Source: JAIBAC01 sp046331095 (GTDB taxonomy: Bacteria > Actinomycetota > Acidimicrobiia > UBA2766). From it: a stretch of DNA of 64,000 nt. The position numbers were made by a program, and so were the translations under genes. Every line of letters begins with the position of its first letter. The first letter of the stretch is position 1. Shown here one piece after another: positions 33,000 through 40,657 of this stretch. The DNA lies in NCBI GenBank assembly GCA_046331095.1, contig JAXLRM010000004.1, positions 1-64,000 of the forward strand. Reading direction: 5' to 3'. Below the pieces are notes generated by a model. That model did not search any database. It saw only the letters and a program-made list of their open reading frames with translations, and was not told the origin of the DNA.

Positions 33000-33644
33000 T
33001 CAGTCCCGCCAGAAGAGGTGGTGGGTCACTCCGCTCGGGCTCGGGACGACCTCGTGGTGGAACCGCTCGTCGAGCTCGTCGGGCGAGTCCCACAGACGGA
33101 GGCCGCCGCCGAGGGTGACGGGCGCGACCGCCACGTGCATGGTGTCGACGAGGTCGGCGTCGAGGAACTCCCGCACCGTGGTCACACCTCCGCCCAAGCG
33201 CACGTCCTTGCCGCCGGCCGCCGCGCGTGCCTCTTCGAGGACCGCTGCCGGGGCCGCGTCGACGAAGTGGAACGTGGTGTCCGCCAACGTGATCGACGGC
33301 CGCGCGTGGTGGGTCAGCACGAAGACCGGCGTGTGGAACGGCGGCTCGTCGCCCCACCACCCCTGCCACTCGAGGTCCGCCCACGGCCCGCGCTGGGGCC
33401 CGAACTTGTGGCGGCCCATGATCTCGGCGCCGATGTTGTGGGTGAAGTCGCGGGTGAAGTAGTCGTCGAGTCCGCGGCTGCCGCCGGGGTCGGTGCGCAT
33501 CGGCCAGCTCGCGGTGGCGCCCGCCCACGCGAACAGCCGCTCGGGTTCGGGCAGGCCGAAGGGGAGTTCTCGCGTCTGGTCCGCGCCTGCGGCGACACCG
33601 TCGGCGGAGACGTTGAAGTTCTGCAGTCTCAAGAGCTGCGCCAT
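33000..33644 (-). CDS. Dihydrofolate reductase family protein (RibD C-terminal-like)
   Basis: A 214-residue protein. FNVSADGVAAG at the N-terminus, IGAEIMGRHKFGP, TPVFVLTHHARPS and KDVRLGGGVTTVREFLDADLVDTMHVAVAPVTLGGGLRLWD are the segments of RibD C-terminal/DHFR-like reductases. These use NADPH, but the substrate is not known for this branch. ATG 33644 (MAQLLRLQNF) agrees with homologues; the frame is open for 63 further codons upstream, a composition effect. Confidence 0.9.
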   Translation of the reverse strand: MAQLLRLQNFNVSADGVAAGADQTRELPFGLPEPERLFAWAGATASWPMRTDPGGSRGLDDYFTRDFTHNIGAEIMGRHKFGPQRGPWADLEWQGWWGDEPPFHTPVFVLTHHARPSITLADTTFHFVDAAPAAVLEEARAAAGGKDVRLGGGVTTVREFLDADLVDTMHVAVAPVTLGGGLRLWDSPDELDERFHHEVVPSPSGVTHHLFWRD

Positions 33645-33708
33645 GTCGGTCTCCAACCCGTGCGGAGTCTCCGCGCCCATCGCGGCAGCAACTACTCGGA
33701 GCGGAGCG

Positions 33709-34134
33709 TCAGGTTCCCGCCTTGGAGATGGTGAGGTTGACCTCGGCGACGCCGGCGAGGGCCTTGGAGACGGGGCAGTTCTGCTTGGCGTCGGCGCCGA
33801 GGTCGGCGATGCGGTCCGCGGGCACGTCGGCATCGACGCTGCTTGTCAGGTCGATGCGGTTGATGGTCGGCCCGTCGTCGCCCACCACGATCGAGACCCT
33901 CGCGGTCGTCTCGATCGACGCGGGCGGTGTGCCGGCCTTGCTGAGCAGTAGCGCCAGGTACTGCGAGAAGCACCCTGCATGCGCGGCTGCGATGAGCTCC
34001 TCGGGGTTGGACCCGGCGCCGTCGGCGAAGCGCGATGCCTTCGAGAAGGCCAGCGCGTCGGCGGAGCCGGCGGTCATCTCTCCCGAGCCGTCGTCGATGG
34101 ATCCGTTCCAGCGGGCGGTGCCGGTAGCTGCCAT
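33709..34134 (-). CDS. OsmC/Ohr family peroxiredoxin
   Basis: A 141-residue OsmC-type protein: GTARWNGSIDDGSGEM at the start, NPEELIAAAHAGCFSQYLALLLSKAG with the first catalytic Cys, and DAKQNCPVSKALAGVAEVNL with the second. The two cysteines reduce organic hydroperoxides or fatty acid peroxides. GGAG precedes the ATG. Upstream DNA holds a decayed gene, not an OhrR-type regulator. Confidence 0.95.
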   Translation of the reverse strand: MAATGTARWNGSIDDGSGEMTAGSADALAFSKASRFADGAGSNPEELIAAAHAGCFSQYLALLLSKAGTPPASIETTARVSIVVGDDGPTINRIDLTSSVDADVPADRIADLGADAKQNCPVSKALAGVAEVNLTISKAGT

Positions 34135-34249
34135 CGTGCGTCTCCGTTCCGAAAGGGGGTCGAGGGTCCCACTCTAGGGATGGCCACGCCCGCTGACGGC
34201 GTCCCGGTCGACGCCCGCGATCAGCCTCGGCAGGGGCGCTGGCCGGCAC

Positions 34250-34443
34250 GAGGACGGCGTTGAAGAGCGTGTGGCGGAGGTCGCGAGCGCGCGGTTCCCG
34301 CCGCGTGGCTTGAGCGAGGCTGCCGCGGATCGCGGTGAGGTTCGCCTTGGTCGGATGCCGTCGCCGCCGTCGAGCGCGCGCCACTGCCACCCCGGGCCAT
34401 GTTGCCGGCGGGCTCCGATGAGGACCACTCGAGTCGCGATCAC
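34250..34443 (-). pseudogene. Internally deleted saccharopine dehydrogenase-like gene
   Basis: About 34387-34443 matches the 5' end of the intact gene (6996-7056 region, including the TRV.(V/L)IG start). It joins at once to a piece (34250-34380) equivalent to about 6088-6220, encoding AIRGSLAQATRREPRARDLR. Some 800 bases in between and the 3' end are absent, and frames are broken. Confidence 0.8.
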
Positions 34444-34496
34444 TCCAGGCTCTCGTCGACGCGCCTTCGTAGGGGGACCGAACGACGCTCAGGACT

Positions 34497-34943
34497 CTAT
34501 TTTTCGAGCCGCTTTCTCAGTTCGTCGATGACCGCCCTCTGCCAGTACTTCATGGAAAACCAACCAATCAGTGGTCGGGCGACGATACGGAGCCAACGCT
34601 TGTGGATGGCAACTTGATAGGTGTAATCGATCAGAGTCCCCTCTGGACGTTCGAGGAGCCGCAACTCCTCGTGGCCAGACGTTCCGAAGCGCGGGCTCTC
34701 GTTGTCCGAGACGAACCCCTCCCCAGGGAGGATCCGTGTCTTCATCTTCACCGGGAACTCCTGGCCGAACGACTTGATCGTCGCATCCATTTCCAAGTGC
34801 GCCCCGTCCCGCCTCGCTACTCGCAAGGAGGCCGCCACCCTCGGGAAGTACTCGGGCCACCTTTCGAAGTCGGTAATCATGGCAAACACCACCGCCAGTG
34901 GAGCCTTGACAAGCCACTCGGCATGGAGGTCGATCTCATTCAT
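34497..34943 (-). CDS. SRPBCC family protein (polyketide cyclase/START-like)
   Basis: A 148-residue single-domain protein. EWLVKAPLAVVFAMITDFERWPEYFPRV and the long C-terminal helix (MKYWQRAVIDELRKRLEK) fit the SRPBCC fold, which binds hydrophobic ligands. Base composition is noticeably lower in GC than the neighbours (several AT-rich codons such as TTC, ATT, AAA near 34500-34600), which suggests acquisition from another source. No operon partner. Confidence 0.85.
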   Translation of the reverse strand: MNEIDLHAEWLVKAPLAVVFAMITDFERWPEYFPRVAASLRVARRDGAHLEMDATIKSFGQEFPVKMKTRILPGEGFVSDNESPRFGTSGHEELRLLERPEGTLIDYTYQVAIHKRWLRIVARPLIGWFSMKYWQRAVIDELRKRLEK

Positions 34944-34994
34944 AAGAGAACGATATCAACGGGGCAAACTGGCACCGGTGTTCGTCGTCTTGTA

Positions 34995-35372
34995 TTACTC
35001 GGGGACGTGGCAGACGGCTTCGACGTTGTTGCCGTCGGGATCGCGGACGAACGCCGCGAAGTAGCCGGGGTGGTAGATCGGCCACTCCTTGGGTTCGTGC
35101 AGGACCTCGGCACCGGCAGCGACCGCCGCCTCGAAGAATGCCTGCACCACTGCTCTGCTGGCGGCCGCGAACGCGATGTGGTCCTCGCGCCAGCCCGTGT
35201 GGTTCTCCGACAGCGGGCCGAGCCAGAAGTCGGGCATCGGCGGAATGCCGTAACCGATGATCCCCGGGTGTGGTTCCATCAGACGCCGCGCGCCGAGTGG
35301 CTCGAGCACCCTGTCGTAGAAGGCCGCGCTGGCCCCCACGTCGTTGCACTGGATCCCCAGGTGATCGATCAC
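34995..35372 (-). CDS. VOC family protein (glyoxalase-like)
   Basis: A 125-residue single VOC unit: IDHLGIQCNDVGASAAFYDRVLEPLGARRL, the middle AFAAASRAVVQAFFEAAVAAGAEVLHEP and the end YFAAFVRDPDGNNVEAVCH with the metal-ligand Glu. It belongs to the small lactoylglutathione lyase-like group of unknown substrate. GTG 35372 follows GAGGAGG and is preferred over an ATG 25 codons upstream. Confidence 0.92.
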   Translation of the reverse strand: MIDHLGIQCNDVGASAAFYDRVLEPLGARRLMEPHPGIIGYGIPPMPDFWLGPLSENHTGWREDHIAFAAASRAVVQAFFEAAVAAGAEVLHEPKEWPIYHPGYFAAFVRDPDGNNVEAVCHVPE

Positions 35373-35476
35373 GCCATCCTCCTCGGTTCTGGAACGGGTC
35401 AGGATCGCGCGATCCTCCGCGTGGCGCATGCACGCCGGGGTACCCATCGGATGGTCGAGCGCGAGGAGTGTCCGCC

Positions 35477-35896
35477 ATGAGCGAGACGAATGCCTGGAAC
35501 ACCGGGATCATCGAGGAATTCCGTGCAAACGGCGGCAGGGTCGGCGGCAACTTCGAAGGCGCACCGATCCTCCTGCTCCACACCACCGGCGCCAAGTCCG
35601 GTCTCGAGCGGATCAACCCGATGATGTACCAGGACCTCGGCGACGGCCGCATCGCCGTGTTCGCCTCGAAGGCCGGCGCCGAGACGCACCCAGACTGGTA
35701 CCACAACACCGTCGCCAACCCCGACGTCAGCGCCGAGATCGGCACCGACACGCGGACCTTCCGTGCCCGCACGGCCGACCCGGACGAACGCGAGCCGATC
35801 TGGATCAAGCAGAAGGCCGATTACCCCGGCTTCGCCGGCTACGAAGCCGCCACGACGCGGGTGATCCCCGTCGTCATCCTCGATCCGGCCCCCTGA
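35477..35896 (+). CDS. Ddn-like deazaflavin (F420)-dependent nitroreductase family protein
   Basis: A 139-residue protein of the Ddn/FDOR-A type: NTGIIEEFRANGGRVGG, PILLLHTTGAKSGLERINPMMY, and HPDWYHNTVANPDVSAEIG. The Lys/Ser region binds the F420 phosphate tail. These enzymes reduce quinones, nitro compounds or furanocoumarins. A strong GAGGAG precedes the ATG. With the LLM enzyme at 4.7 kb it supports an F420-making actinobacterium. Confidence 0.94.
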   Translation: MSETNAWNTGIIEEFRANGGRVGGNFEGAPILLLHTTGAKSGLERINPMMYQDLGDGRIAVFASKAGAETHPDWYHNTVANPDVSAEIGTDTRTFRARTADPDEREPIWIKQKADYPGFAGYEAATTRVIPVVILDPAP

Positions 35897-35975
35897 CCCG
35901 ACCGGTGCGTCGTCAGGTGCGGAGCGGAGCCGGTCGCGTGCCGCGCGTCGGCGGAGCCTGGTCCGACACGACCCG

Positions 35976-36374
35976 TCAATCGTGACCGCGCACGTCCACA
36001 CCCGGCAGATGCGCGAACGCCGCCATGTCGGCTGTGACCACGACACGTCCGGTGGCCAGCGCCGTCGCCGCGATCACGAGATCGTGGGCTCCACGCGGCT
36101 CACCGCGGCGACGGACGTCGACCAGTAGTTCGGCGTGCGCGGTTGCGACCGCCATGCCGTAGTCGAGGACCGGGATCGTGGCCAGCACACCGTCGAGGAA
36201 GACCTCTCGAGCCTCCCGACGTTTGCCGCGGGAGAGGAGAACGCCAACGCGCAGCTCGGCGACGGTGATGGCAGCGATGGCCACGTCGTCGTCGTCCTCG
36301 ATGACCTCGTCGACCGCAGCCTCGCCACGGTCGGCGTCGACGAGGAACGTCGTATCGAGCAGAAGCCGGGTCAC
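35976..36374 (-). CDS. vapC: VapC-type PIN-domain toxin
   Basis: A 132-residue PIN toxin: RLLLDTTFLVDADRG, ITVAELRVGVLLSRGKR, GAHDLVIAATALATG and VVTADMAAFAHLPGVDV show the acidic residues. The GTG start overlaps the antitoxin stop by four bases. This is the third complete VapBC-type pair in the window. Confidence 0.93.
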   Translation of the reverse strand: MTRLLLDTTFLVDADRGEAAVDEVIEDDDDVAIAAITVAELRVGVLLSRGKRREAREVFLDGVLATIPVLDYGMAVATAHAELLVDVRRRGEPRGAHDLVIAATALATGRVVVTADMAAFAHLPGVDVRGHD

Positions 36375-36613
36375 GGCCGATCCGGGAGTTCCACGAGATC
36401 TCGGACCGACACGACATCGCCGAGCCATGCCGGGTCGACATGCCGGCTCCTCAGGAGCGCCTTGATGTCCGCGCCGTGGCTGCGGCTAACCGGTTCCAAG
36501 TGGGCGACGACCTTGCCGCGCCGCACGATCGTGAAGTGCTCACCGTGGTGCTCCACGGCGTCGAGCAAGGCGGCGAAGGTCCGTGCAGCAACGGTCGCGC
36601 TGATTTCGGGCAT
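36371..36613 (-). CDS. vapB: Phd/YefM-family antitoxin
   Basis: An 80-residue antitoxin: EISATVAARTFAALLDAVEHHGEHFTIVRRGKVVAHLEPV is the DNA-binding part; the tail WLGDVVSVRDLVELPDRP should contact the PIN toxin. TAATCT lies six bases before the ATG (36620-36625), so the mRNA is probably leaderless. A direct repeat ATCAGAT at 36617 and 36625 covers this box and may be the operator. Confidence 0.9.
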   Translation of the reverse strand: MPEISATVAARTFAALLDAVEHHGEHFTIVRRGKVVAHLEPVSRSHGADIKALLRSRHVDPAWLGDVVSVRDLVELPDRP

Positions 36614-36710
36614 CGGATCAGATTATCAGATCATCCGCGCGGGATGATCGGACGGATGGGCCCGGCAGTCGCTGCCGAGCGGCCGGCGGACGAGTATGTA
36701 GCAGGAAACC

Positions 36711-36749
36711 TAGAACAACCTTGTACTCAATATAGGGATGTTCTAAGGT
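36711..36749 (+). promoter_or_regulatory. TetR promoter with inverted repeat
   Basis: TTGTAC (36721-36726), 17 bases, TAAGGT (36744-36749), then six bases to GTG 36756: a good leaderless promoter. The arms TAGAACA (36711-36717) and TGTTCTA (36739-36745) enclose the -35 box and touch the -10 box, as expected for autorepression. Confidence 0.75.
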
Positions 36750-36755
36750 GACCGT

Positions 36756-37415
36756 GTGAGTCCACGGCGCACGACACCCCGCACGACCAACGCTGCGACC
36801 CCCGCTCGCCGTCGCTACGACTCGCCCTTGCGGGCGAAGCGAGCAGCCGAGACGAAGGCGGCTCTCATCCGCGCCGCGACCGAGCTGTTCACGGCGAGGG
36901 GCTGGGTCAACACCGGGATGCGTGACGTGGCACGTGAAGCGGGGGTTGCCGTCGAGACGCTCTACTCGCACTACTCGTCGAAGCGGAAGTTGTTCGACGC
37001 GGTCGTGGATCAGGCCGTGGTGGGCGACGACGCGGCGGTGGCGGTCGCCGAGCGGCCGGAGTTCCTGGCAATGGGGCGGGGCCGGCGGACGGATCGCGTC
37101 GCGGCGGCCGCGGCGCTCGTAGCGGGCATCCACGGACGCACGGGGCCGTTCGCGAAGCTCATACGCGAGGCGGCGACGACCGACGCGGAGGTCGCCGAGG
37201 TCCTGCGAGCGACCCGCGGACGCCAGCGCCAGGACGTCGCGGCCGGCCTCGCGCTCGTCCTGGGACGCGCACCCACCCCCGACGAGAACGACGGCGTGTG
37301 GGCGATCGTGAGCCCCGAGATCTACCTGCTGTTGGTCCAGGAGTCCGGTTGGTCGCTCGAGCGCTACGAGCGGTGGCTGGCGGAGACGCTGGCGCGTGTG
37401 CTTCCGCGTACGTGA
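36756..37415 (+). CDS. TetR family transcriptional regulator
   Basis: A 219-residue TetR regulator. The DNA-binding part is AALIRAATELFTARGWVNTGMRDVAREAGVAVETLYSHYSSKRKLFDAV. The N-terminal arm is rich in Arg/Thr/Pro. The promoter shows an inverted repeat around the -35 and -10 boxes. The hemerythrin/SRPBCC gene follows by 15 bases and is likely in the same operon, so the regulator may respond to redox or NO-type stress; this is inference. Confidence 0.93.
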   Translation: MSPRRTTPRTTNAATPARRRYDSPLRAKRAAETKAALIRAATELFTARGWVNTGMRDVAREAGVAVETLYSHYSSKRKLFDAVVDQAVVGDDAAVAVAERPEFLAMGRGRRTDRVAAAAALVAGIHGRTGPFAKLIREAATTDAEVAEVLRATRGRQRQDVAAGLALVLGRAPTPDENDGVWAIVSPEIYLLLVQESGWSLERYERWLAETLARVLPRT

Positions 37416-37430
37416 CGAGAGGAGACGACA

Positions 37431-38612
37431 GTGCCCGTTGACCCGAATGCACCCGCCGACACGAACATGATGCGCATCGTCCACAACGCGTTGCGGCGGG
37501 ACCTGCAACGGGCGTGCGTGGTGCTCACGCAGGTGCCACCGCCCGACGATCGCCAGCGCGCTGCCATCGCCGAGCACCTGGAATGGATGATGGCGTTCCT
37601 GGAGGCGCACCACCGGTCCGAGGACGACGGCATCTATCCCGCAGCACGAGAGCGTGACCCAGGTGCCGGGGCGTTGCTCGACGACATGGCGCGCGACCAC
37701 GCCGTCGTCGCAGCGGCGATCGCCGAGGTCGAGGCGGCGCTGGCCGCCTATGCCGAGCGCGACGAACGCGAGCCGCTGCGCGAGGCCCTCGACGACCTGA
37801 CCGACGCCCTGGTGCCGCATCTCCGACGTGAGGAGGAAGAGGCGATGCCGGTTGTCTCTCGGGTTCTCACCAACGCCGACTGGAAGGCGATCGAACAGGA
37901 GCACAACCTCGACGGCAAGTCGATGGCCCAGCTCGGCAGGGAAGGCCACTGGCTGATCGACGACGCGAGTGCAGAGGATCGTGCTCGCGTGCTCGGGCTC
38001 GTTCCTCCGGTGCCGCGGCTGGTGCTCCTCTGCGGCTTCGGAACCTCCTACCGCCGCCACAAGCGCGCCTGTTGGACCCCGCGCCGGCGTGTGCAGCACC
38101 AAGGTTCGACGGCTGCCGTCGTGGAGGCGGGGATCGACTCGGTGTGGGACGTCGTTCGCGACCCGACCCGGGTGGGCGAGTGGAGCCACGAATGCGTCGG
38201 GTGCGAGTGGGTCGGCGACGCCACCGAGGCCCGACCCGGCGCCCGTTTCCGGGGCAGGAACAAACAGGGTCCGTTCGGGTGGGGGCGCATCTGCGAGGTC
38301 GTGAGCGCCGAGCCGCACGAGCTCGTGTGGCGGACGGTTCCCACGAGGCTCTATCCCGACAGCACCGAGTGGGCGCTTCGCCTCTCGGCGGTGGACGAAG
38401 GCACGAGGATCGAGCAGACCTTCCGGATCTTGAAGGGGACCTGGCTCGAGCCCGTCTACGCGACGATCCTGCCGGCGCACCGCGATCGCTCGGATGCGCT
38501 GAAGCACGACCTCGAGCGCATCGGCGCGCTCGCGCTGGACGGCCCGGACCGGCTCTCTGCCTCCCACGAAAGGGTCCGGCCCGTCCCGAACGCGGGCGGG
38601 ATGGCCCGCTGA
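37431..38612 (+). CDS. Hemerythrin-like domain fused to an SRPBCC domain
   Basis: A 393-residue protein. Residues 15-155 form a four-helix hemerythrin-like domain with the expected His and acidic ligands: RIVHNALRRDL, FLEAHHRSEDDGIYP, ARDHAVVAAAI and ALVPHLRREEEEAMP. Residues about 225-375 are an SRPBCC domain: SVWDVVRDPTRVGEWSHECVGCEWVGDA through GTRIEQTFRILKG. The first domain may bind a di-iron centre that senses or carries O2 or NO; the second binds lipophilic ligands. This order is uncommon. The stop lies inside the first copy of a repeated hairpin. Confidence 0.88.
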   Translation: MPVDPNAPADTNMMRIVHNALRRDLQRACVVLTQVPPPDDRQRAAIAEHLEWMMAFLEAHHRSEDDGIYPAARERDPGAGALLDDMARDHAVVAAAIAEVEAALAAYAERDEREPLREALDDLTDALVPHLRREEEEAMPVVSRVLTNADWKAIEQEHNLDGKSMAQLGREGHWLIDDASAEDRARVLGLVPPVPRLVLLCGFGTSYRRHKRACWTPRRRVQHQGSTAAVVEAGIDSVWDVVRDPTRVGEWSHECVGCEWVGDATEARPGARFRGRNKQGPFGWGRICEVVSAEPHELVWRTVPTRLYPDSTEWALRLSAVDEGTRIEQTFRILKGTWLEPVYATILPAHRDRSDALKHDLERIGALALDGPDRLSASHERVRPVPNAGGMAR

Positions 38613-38721
38613 CGGCACGGGTTGCCCGCGTTTGGGGTGTTCGGGGTCGGGCTCGGGGGTCCTGAACGCGGGCGGGATGGCCCGCTGACGGGACGGGTTG
38701 CCCGCGTTTGGGGGTGTTCGG
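38588..38721. repeat. Two tandem hairpin-forming repeats
   Basis: A unit of about 58 bases occurs at 38588 and again at 38664. Each contains AACGCGGGC and, 26 bases later, GCCCGCGTT, a perfect 9-base stem (38589-38597/38624-38632 and 38665-38673/38700-38708). The first copy includes the end of the hemerythrin gene. Tandem terminators are the simplest reading. Confidence 0.8.
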
Positions 38722-38791
38722 GCGGCCCGACCTACCGGTAGCGTGTCGGGGCCGACGCAGGACCGCTGACACCGCCGGAGGAGACCGGGCC

Positions 38792-39259
38792 ATGACCTAC
38801 GAGGTGGACTTCGCCGACGTCTCGACGATCGGAGTGGAGTCGTCGCCGGTTGCCGAGGCCCTCGCGGGGCTGCGGGCGAACGAGGCGCGCTACTTCAGGA
38901 ACAAGTACGACCACGCGTTCACCGTGGAGGCGGCCGATTCGGTGGCAGCGGCGGCGACGATCGAGCGGGTCGGGCGCATCCTCGCCGAGGAGCGCGACAT
39001 CGCCATCGGCTCCCCGCCCCTGGAGGCGACGTCGTTCCAGGTGGAGCGCATCAAGTTCGACTACGTCTTCTACGAGAGCGGCCTGTCGATCAACGTGATG
39101 TGGGACCTCGACAACCCGAAGAAGCACGCCGTCGGGTTCAAGCTCTCCGACGGCATGGAGATCCCCGCGGAGCTGTCCTCGTTCAAGTTCGCGAGGCAGC
39201 GCTCCAAGCTCGCGGGCACCATCCGCGGCTCGTACTTCGTCATCAAGGGCGAGTACTGA
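38792..39259 (+). CDS. Conserved-looking protein of unknown function
   Basis: A 155-residue cytoplasmic protein starting TYEVDFADVSTIGVESSPVA. The second half has LEATSFQVERIKFDYVFYESGLSINVMWD and ELSSFKFARQRSKLAGTIRGSYFVIKGEY, probably a beta-rich fold. I recognise no family. A good GGAGGAG ribosome site lies 9 bases before ATG 38792. It is preceded by the tandem hairpins, so it should have its own promoter, and it converges on the SDR gene. Confidence 0.65.
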   Translation: MTYEVDFADVSTIGVESSPVAEALAGLRANEARYFRNKYDHAFTVEAADSVAAAATIERVGRILAEERDIAIGSPPLEATSFQVERIKFDYVFYESGLSINVMWDLDNPKKHAVGFKLSDGMEIPAELSSFKFARQRSKLAGTIRGSYFVIKGEY

Positions 39260-39275
39260 TCCCGGCGGCTCTCGC

Positions 39276-40079
39276 CTATCGGCGACTCCGTTGCGCGGCG
39301 CGGACCTGGCGGTCCATCACCCGGCGGATGGCAGGCGCCAGCAGGCCCGCCCCACGGGCCAGCGCTGCAGTCATGGGGTCGGCGCAGATCGTGAACCGGT
39401 TCCGCTCGATGCCCTTGACGGCGGCGGCAGCGACCTCGTCGGCGGCCATCGGGGTGATCGTGCCCGAGATGGCGGCCGTCTCGGCGGGTTTGTGCTCGTT
39501 CTCCTTGGCAAATCCCGGTGTGTCGGTGTCGGGTGGGTACACGACGCTCACGAAGACGCGTTCGGGTGCCAGTTCGCAGCGGAGCGCCTCGGCGAGGCCG
39601 CGGACGGCGAACTTGGTGGGGCTGTAGGCGCTGTAGCCGTAAACGCCGAGCAGACCTGCGGTGGAGGAAACGAAGCACAGGTGGCCCTTGCGACGCTCAC
39701 GCATGGCCGCCACGACAGCGGACGCGGCATGGACCGCGCCTAGGTAGTTGACGTCCACCTCGGAGCGGAACTCGTCATCGGGAAGCTCCCAGAAGCGACC
39801 CGGCAACGCGTACCCGGCGTTGGCGACGAGCACGTCGCAGGGGCCCTGTGCCCTGACGAGCTCCGCTATCGCGTCACAGAGGCCCGCGCGGTCCCGCACG
39901 TCCGCCGCGGCCCAGCGGACCGCGGCGCCGAGGCGAGCAGCTGCCGAGACGAGCGGCGCTTCCCGGCGAGCCACGAGCGACACCCGCGCGCCCCGCGCCA
40001 CCGCCCGTGCTGCCATCGCGAGGCCGATGCCTTCCGATCCACCGGTGATCACCACATGAGCGTCGCGAAGTGAGGTCAT
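39276..40079 (-). CDS. SDR family oxidoreductase (3-ketosphinganine reductase-like)
   Basis: A 267-residue SDR: VVITGGSEGIGLAMA (cofactor), VARR after the second strand (NADP preference), NAGYALPG, SSTAGLLGVYGYSAYSPTKFAV with catalytic Ser, Tyr and Lys, then VVYPPDTDTPGF. The YGYSAYSPTKFA and YPPDTDTPGF pattern is close to 3-ketodihydrosphingosine reductase-like enzymes. A C-terminal basic, partly hydrophobic tail could bind membranes. The real substrate is likely a keto-lipid, but this is inference. Confidence 0.92.
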   Translation of the reverse strand: MTSLRDAHVVITGGSEGIGLAMAARAVARGARVSLVARREAPLVSAAARLGAAVRWAAADVRDRAGLCDAIAELVRAQGPCDVLVANAGYALPGRFWELPDDEFRSEVDVNYLGAVHAASAVVAAMRERRKGHLCFVSSTAGLLGVYGYSAYSPTKFAVRGLAEALRCELAPERVFVSVVYPPDTDTPGFAKENEHKPAETAAISGTITPMAADEVAAAAVKGIERNRFTICADPMTAALARGAGLLAPAIRRVMDRQVRAAQRSRR

Positions 40080-40174
40080 GGGGAGGAGTCTGCCGCTTCG
40101 GGGCCACAGGCGTTGATCGCGAGGATTGGTAGCTTTGCAGGTCGACCCGACACTCGAAGAGGAAGGAGTGCGCC

Positions 40175-40639
40175 ATGGCCGACGAGCAGCGTCTTTCGAT
40201 CAGCGACGTCGACCCGGAGGCTCGCAGGGTCGTCCTGGGCCTCACGCGGTACGTCCGCGACGGCGGCCTCGACGAGGGCTTGCTCGCGCTCGTCGACATC
40301 CGGGCCTCGCAGATCAACCACTGCGCCTGGTGCCTGGACATGCACGCCGAAGACGCCCGCAGGGCGGGCATCGAGCAGCGCCGCATCGACCTCGTCGCCG
40401 CATGGCGCGAGACCGGGGCGATGTTCAGCGCGCGCGAACGAGCCGCGCTCGCGCTCACCGAGGCGGTGACCCTCATCAGCGAGGACGGTGTTCCCGACGA
40501 GGTCTGGGACGCCGTCATGGCCGTCTACGACGAGAAGGAAGCCGTGCGGCTGCTCATGGCGATCTGCGCGATCAACGTGTGGAACCGCATGAACGTGACG
40601 GTCCGCACCGAGCTGCCCGCCGAGCCCTTCGTCTCCTGA
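40175..40639 (+). CDS. Carboxymuconolactone decarboxylase/AhpD-like protein
   Basis: A 154-residue helical protein of the AhpD fold. INHCAWCLDMHAEDARRAG carries the C-x-x-C-x-x-x-H active site found in AhpD-like alkylhydroperoxidases. The C-terminal half repeats the helix pair. A strong AAGGAG precedes the ATG. It should reduce peroxides or act as a thiol redox protein. It faces the SDR gene divergently and converges on the thioesterase gene. Confidence 0.93.
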   Translation: MADEQRLSISDVDPEARRVVLGLTRYVRDGGLDEGLLALVDIRASQINHCAWCLDMHAEDARRAGIEQRRIDLVAAWRETGAMFSARERAALALTEAVTLISEDGVPDEVWDAVMAVYDEKEAVRLLMAICAINVWNRMNVTVRTELPAEPFVS

Positions 40640-40657
40640 GCCCGTGGGCTCGGCCGG

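Noticed and set aside
19125..36613. Integrative element or prophage
   Set aside because: No integrase, transposase, recombinase, tRNA attachment site or phage gene was seen, so only an accessory zone with toxin-antitoxin turnover is claimed.
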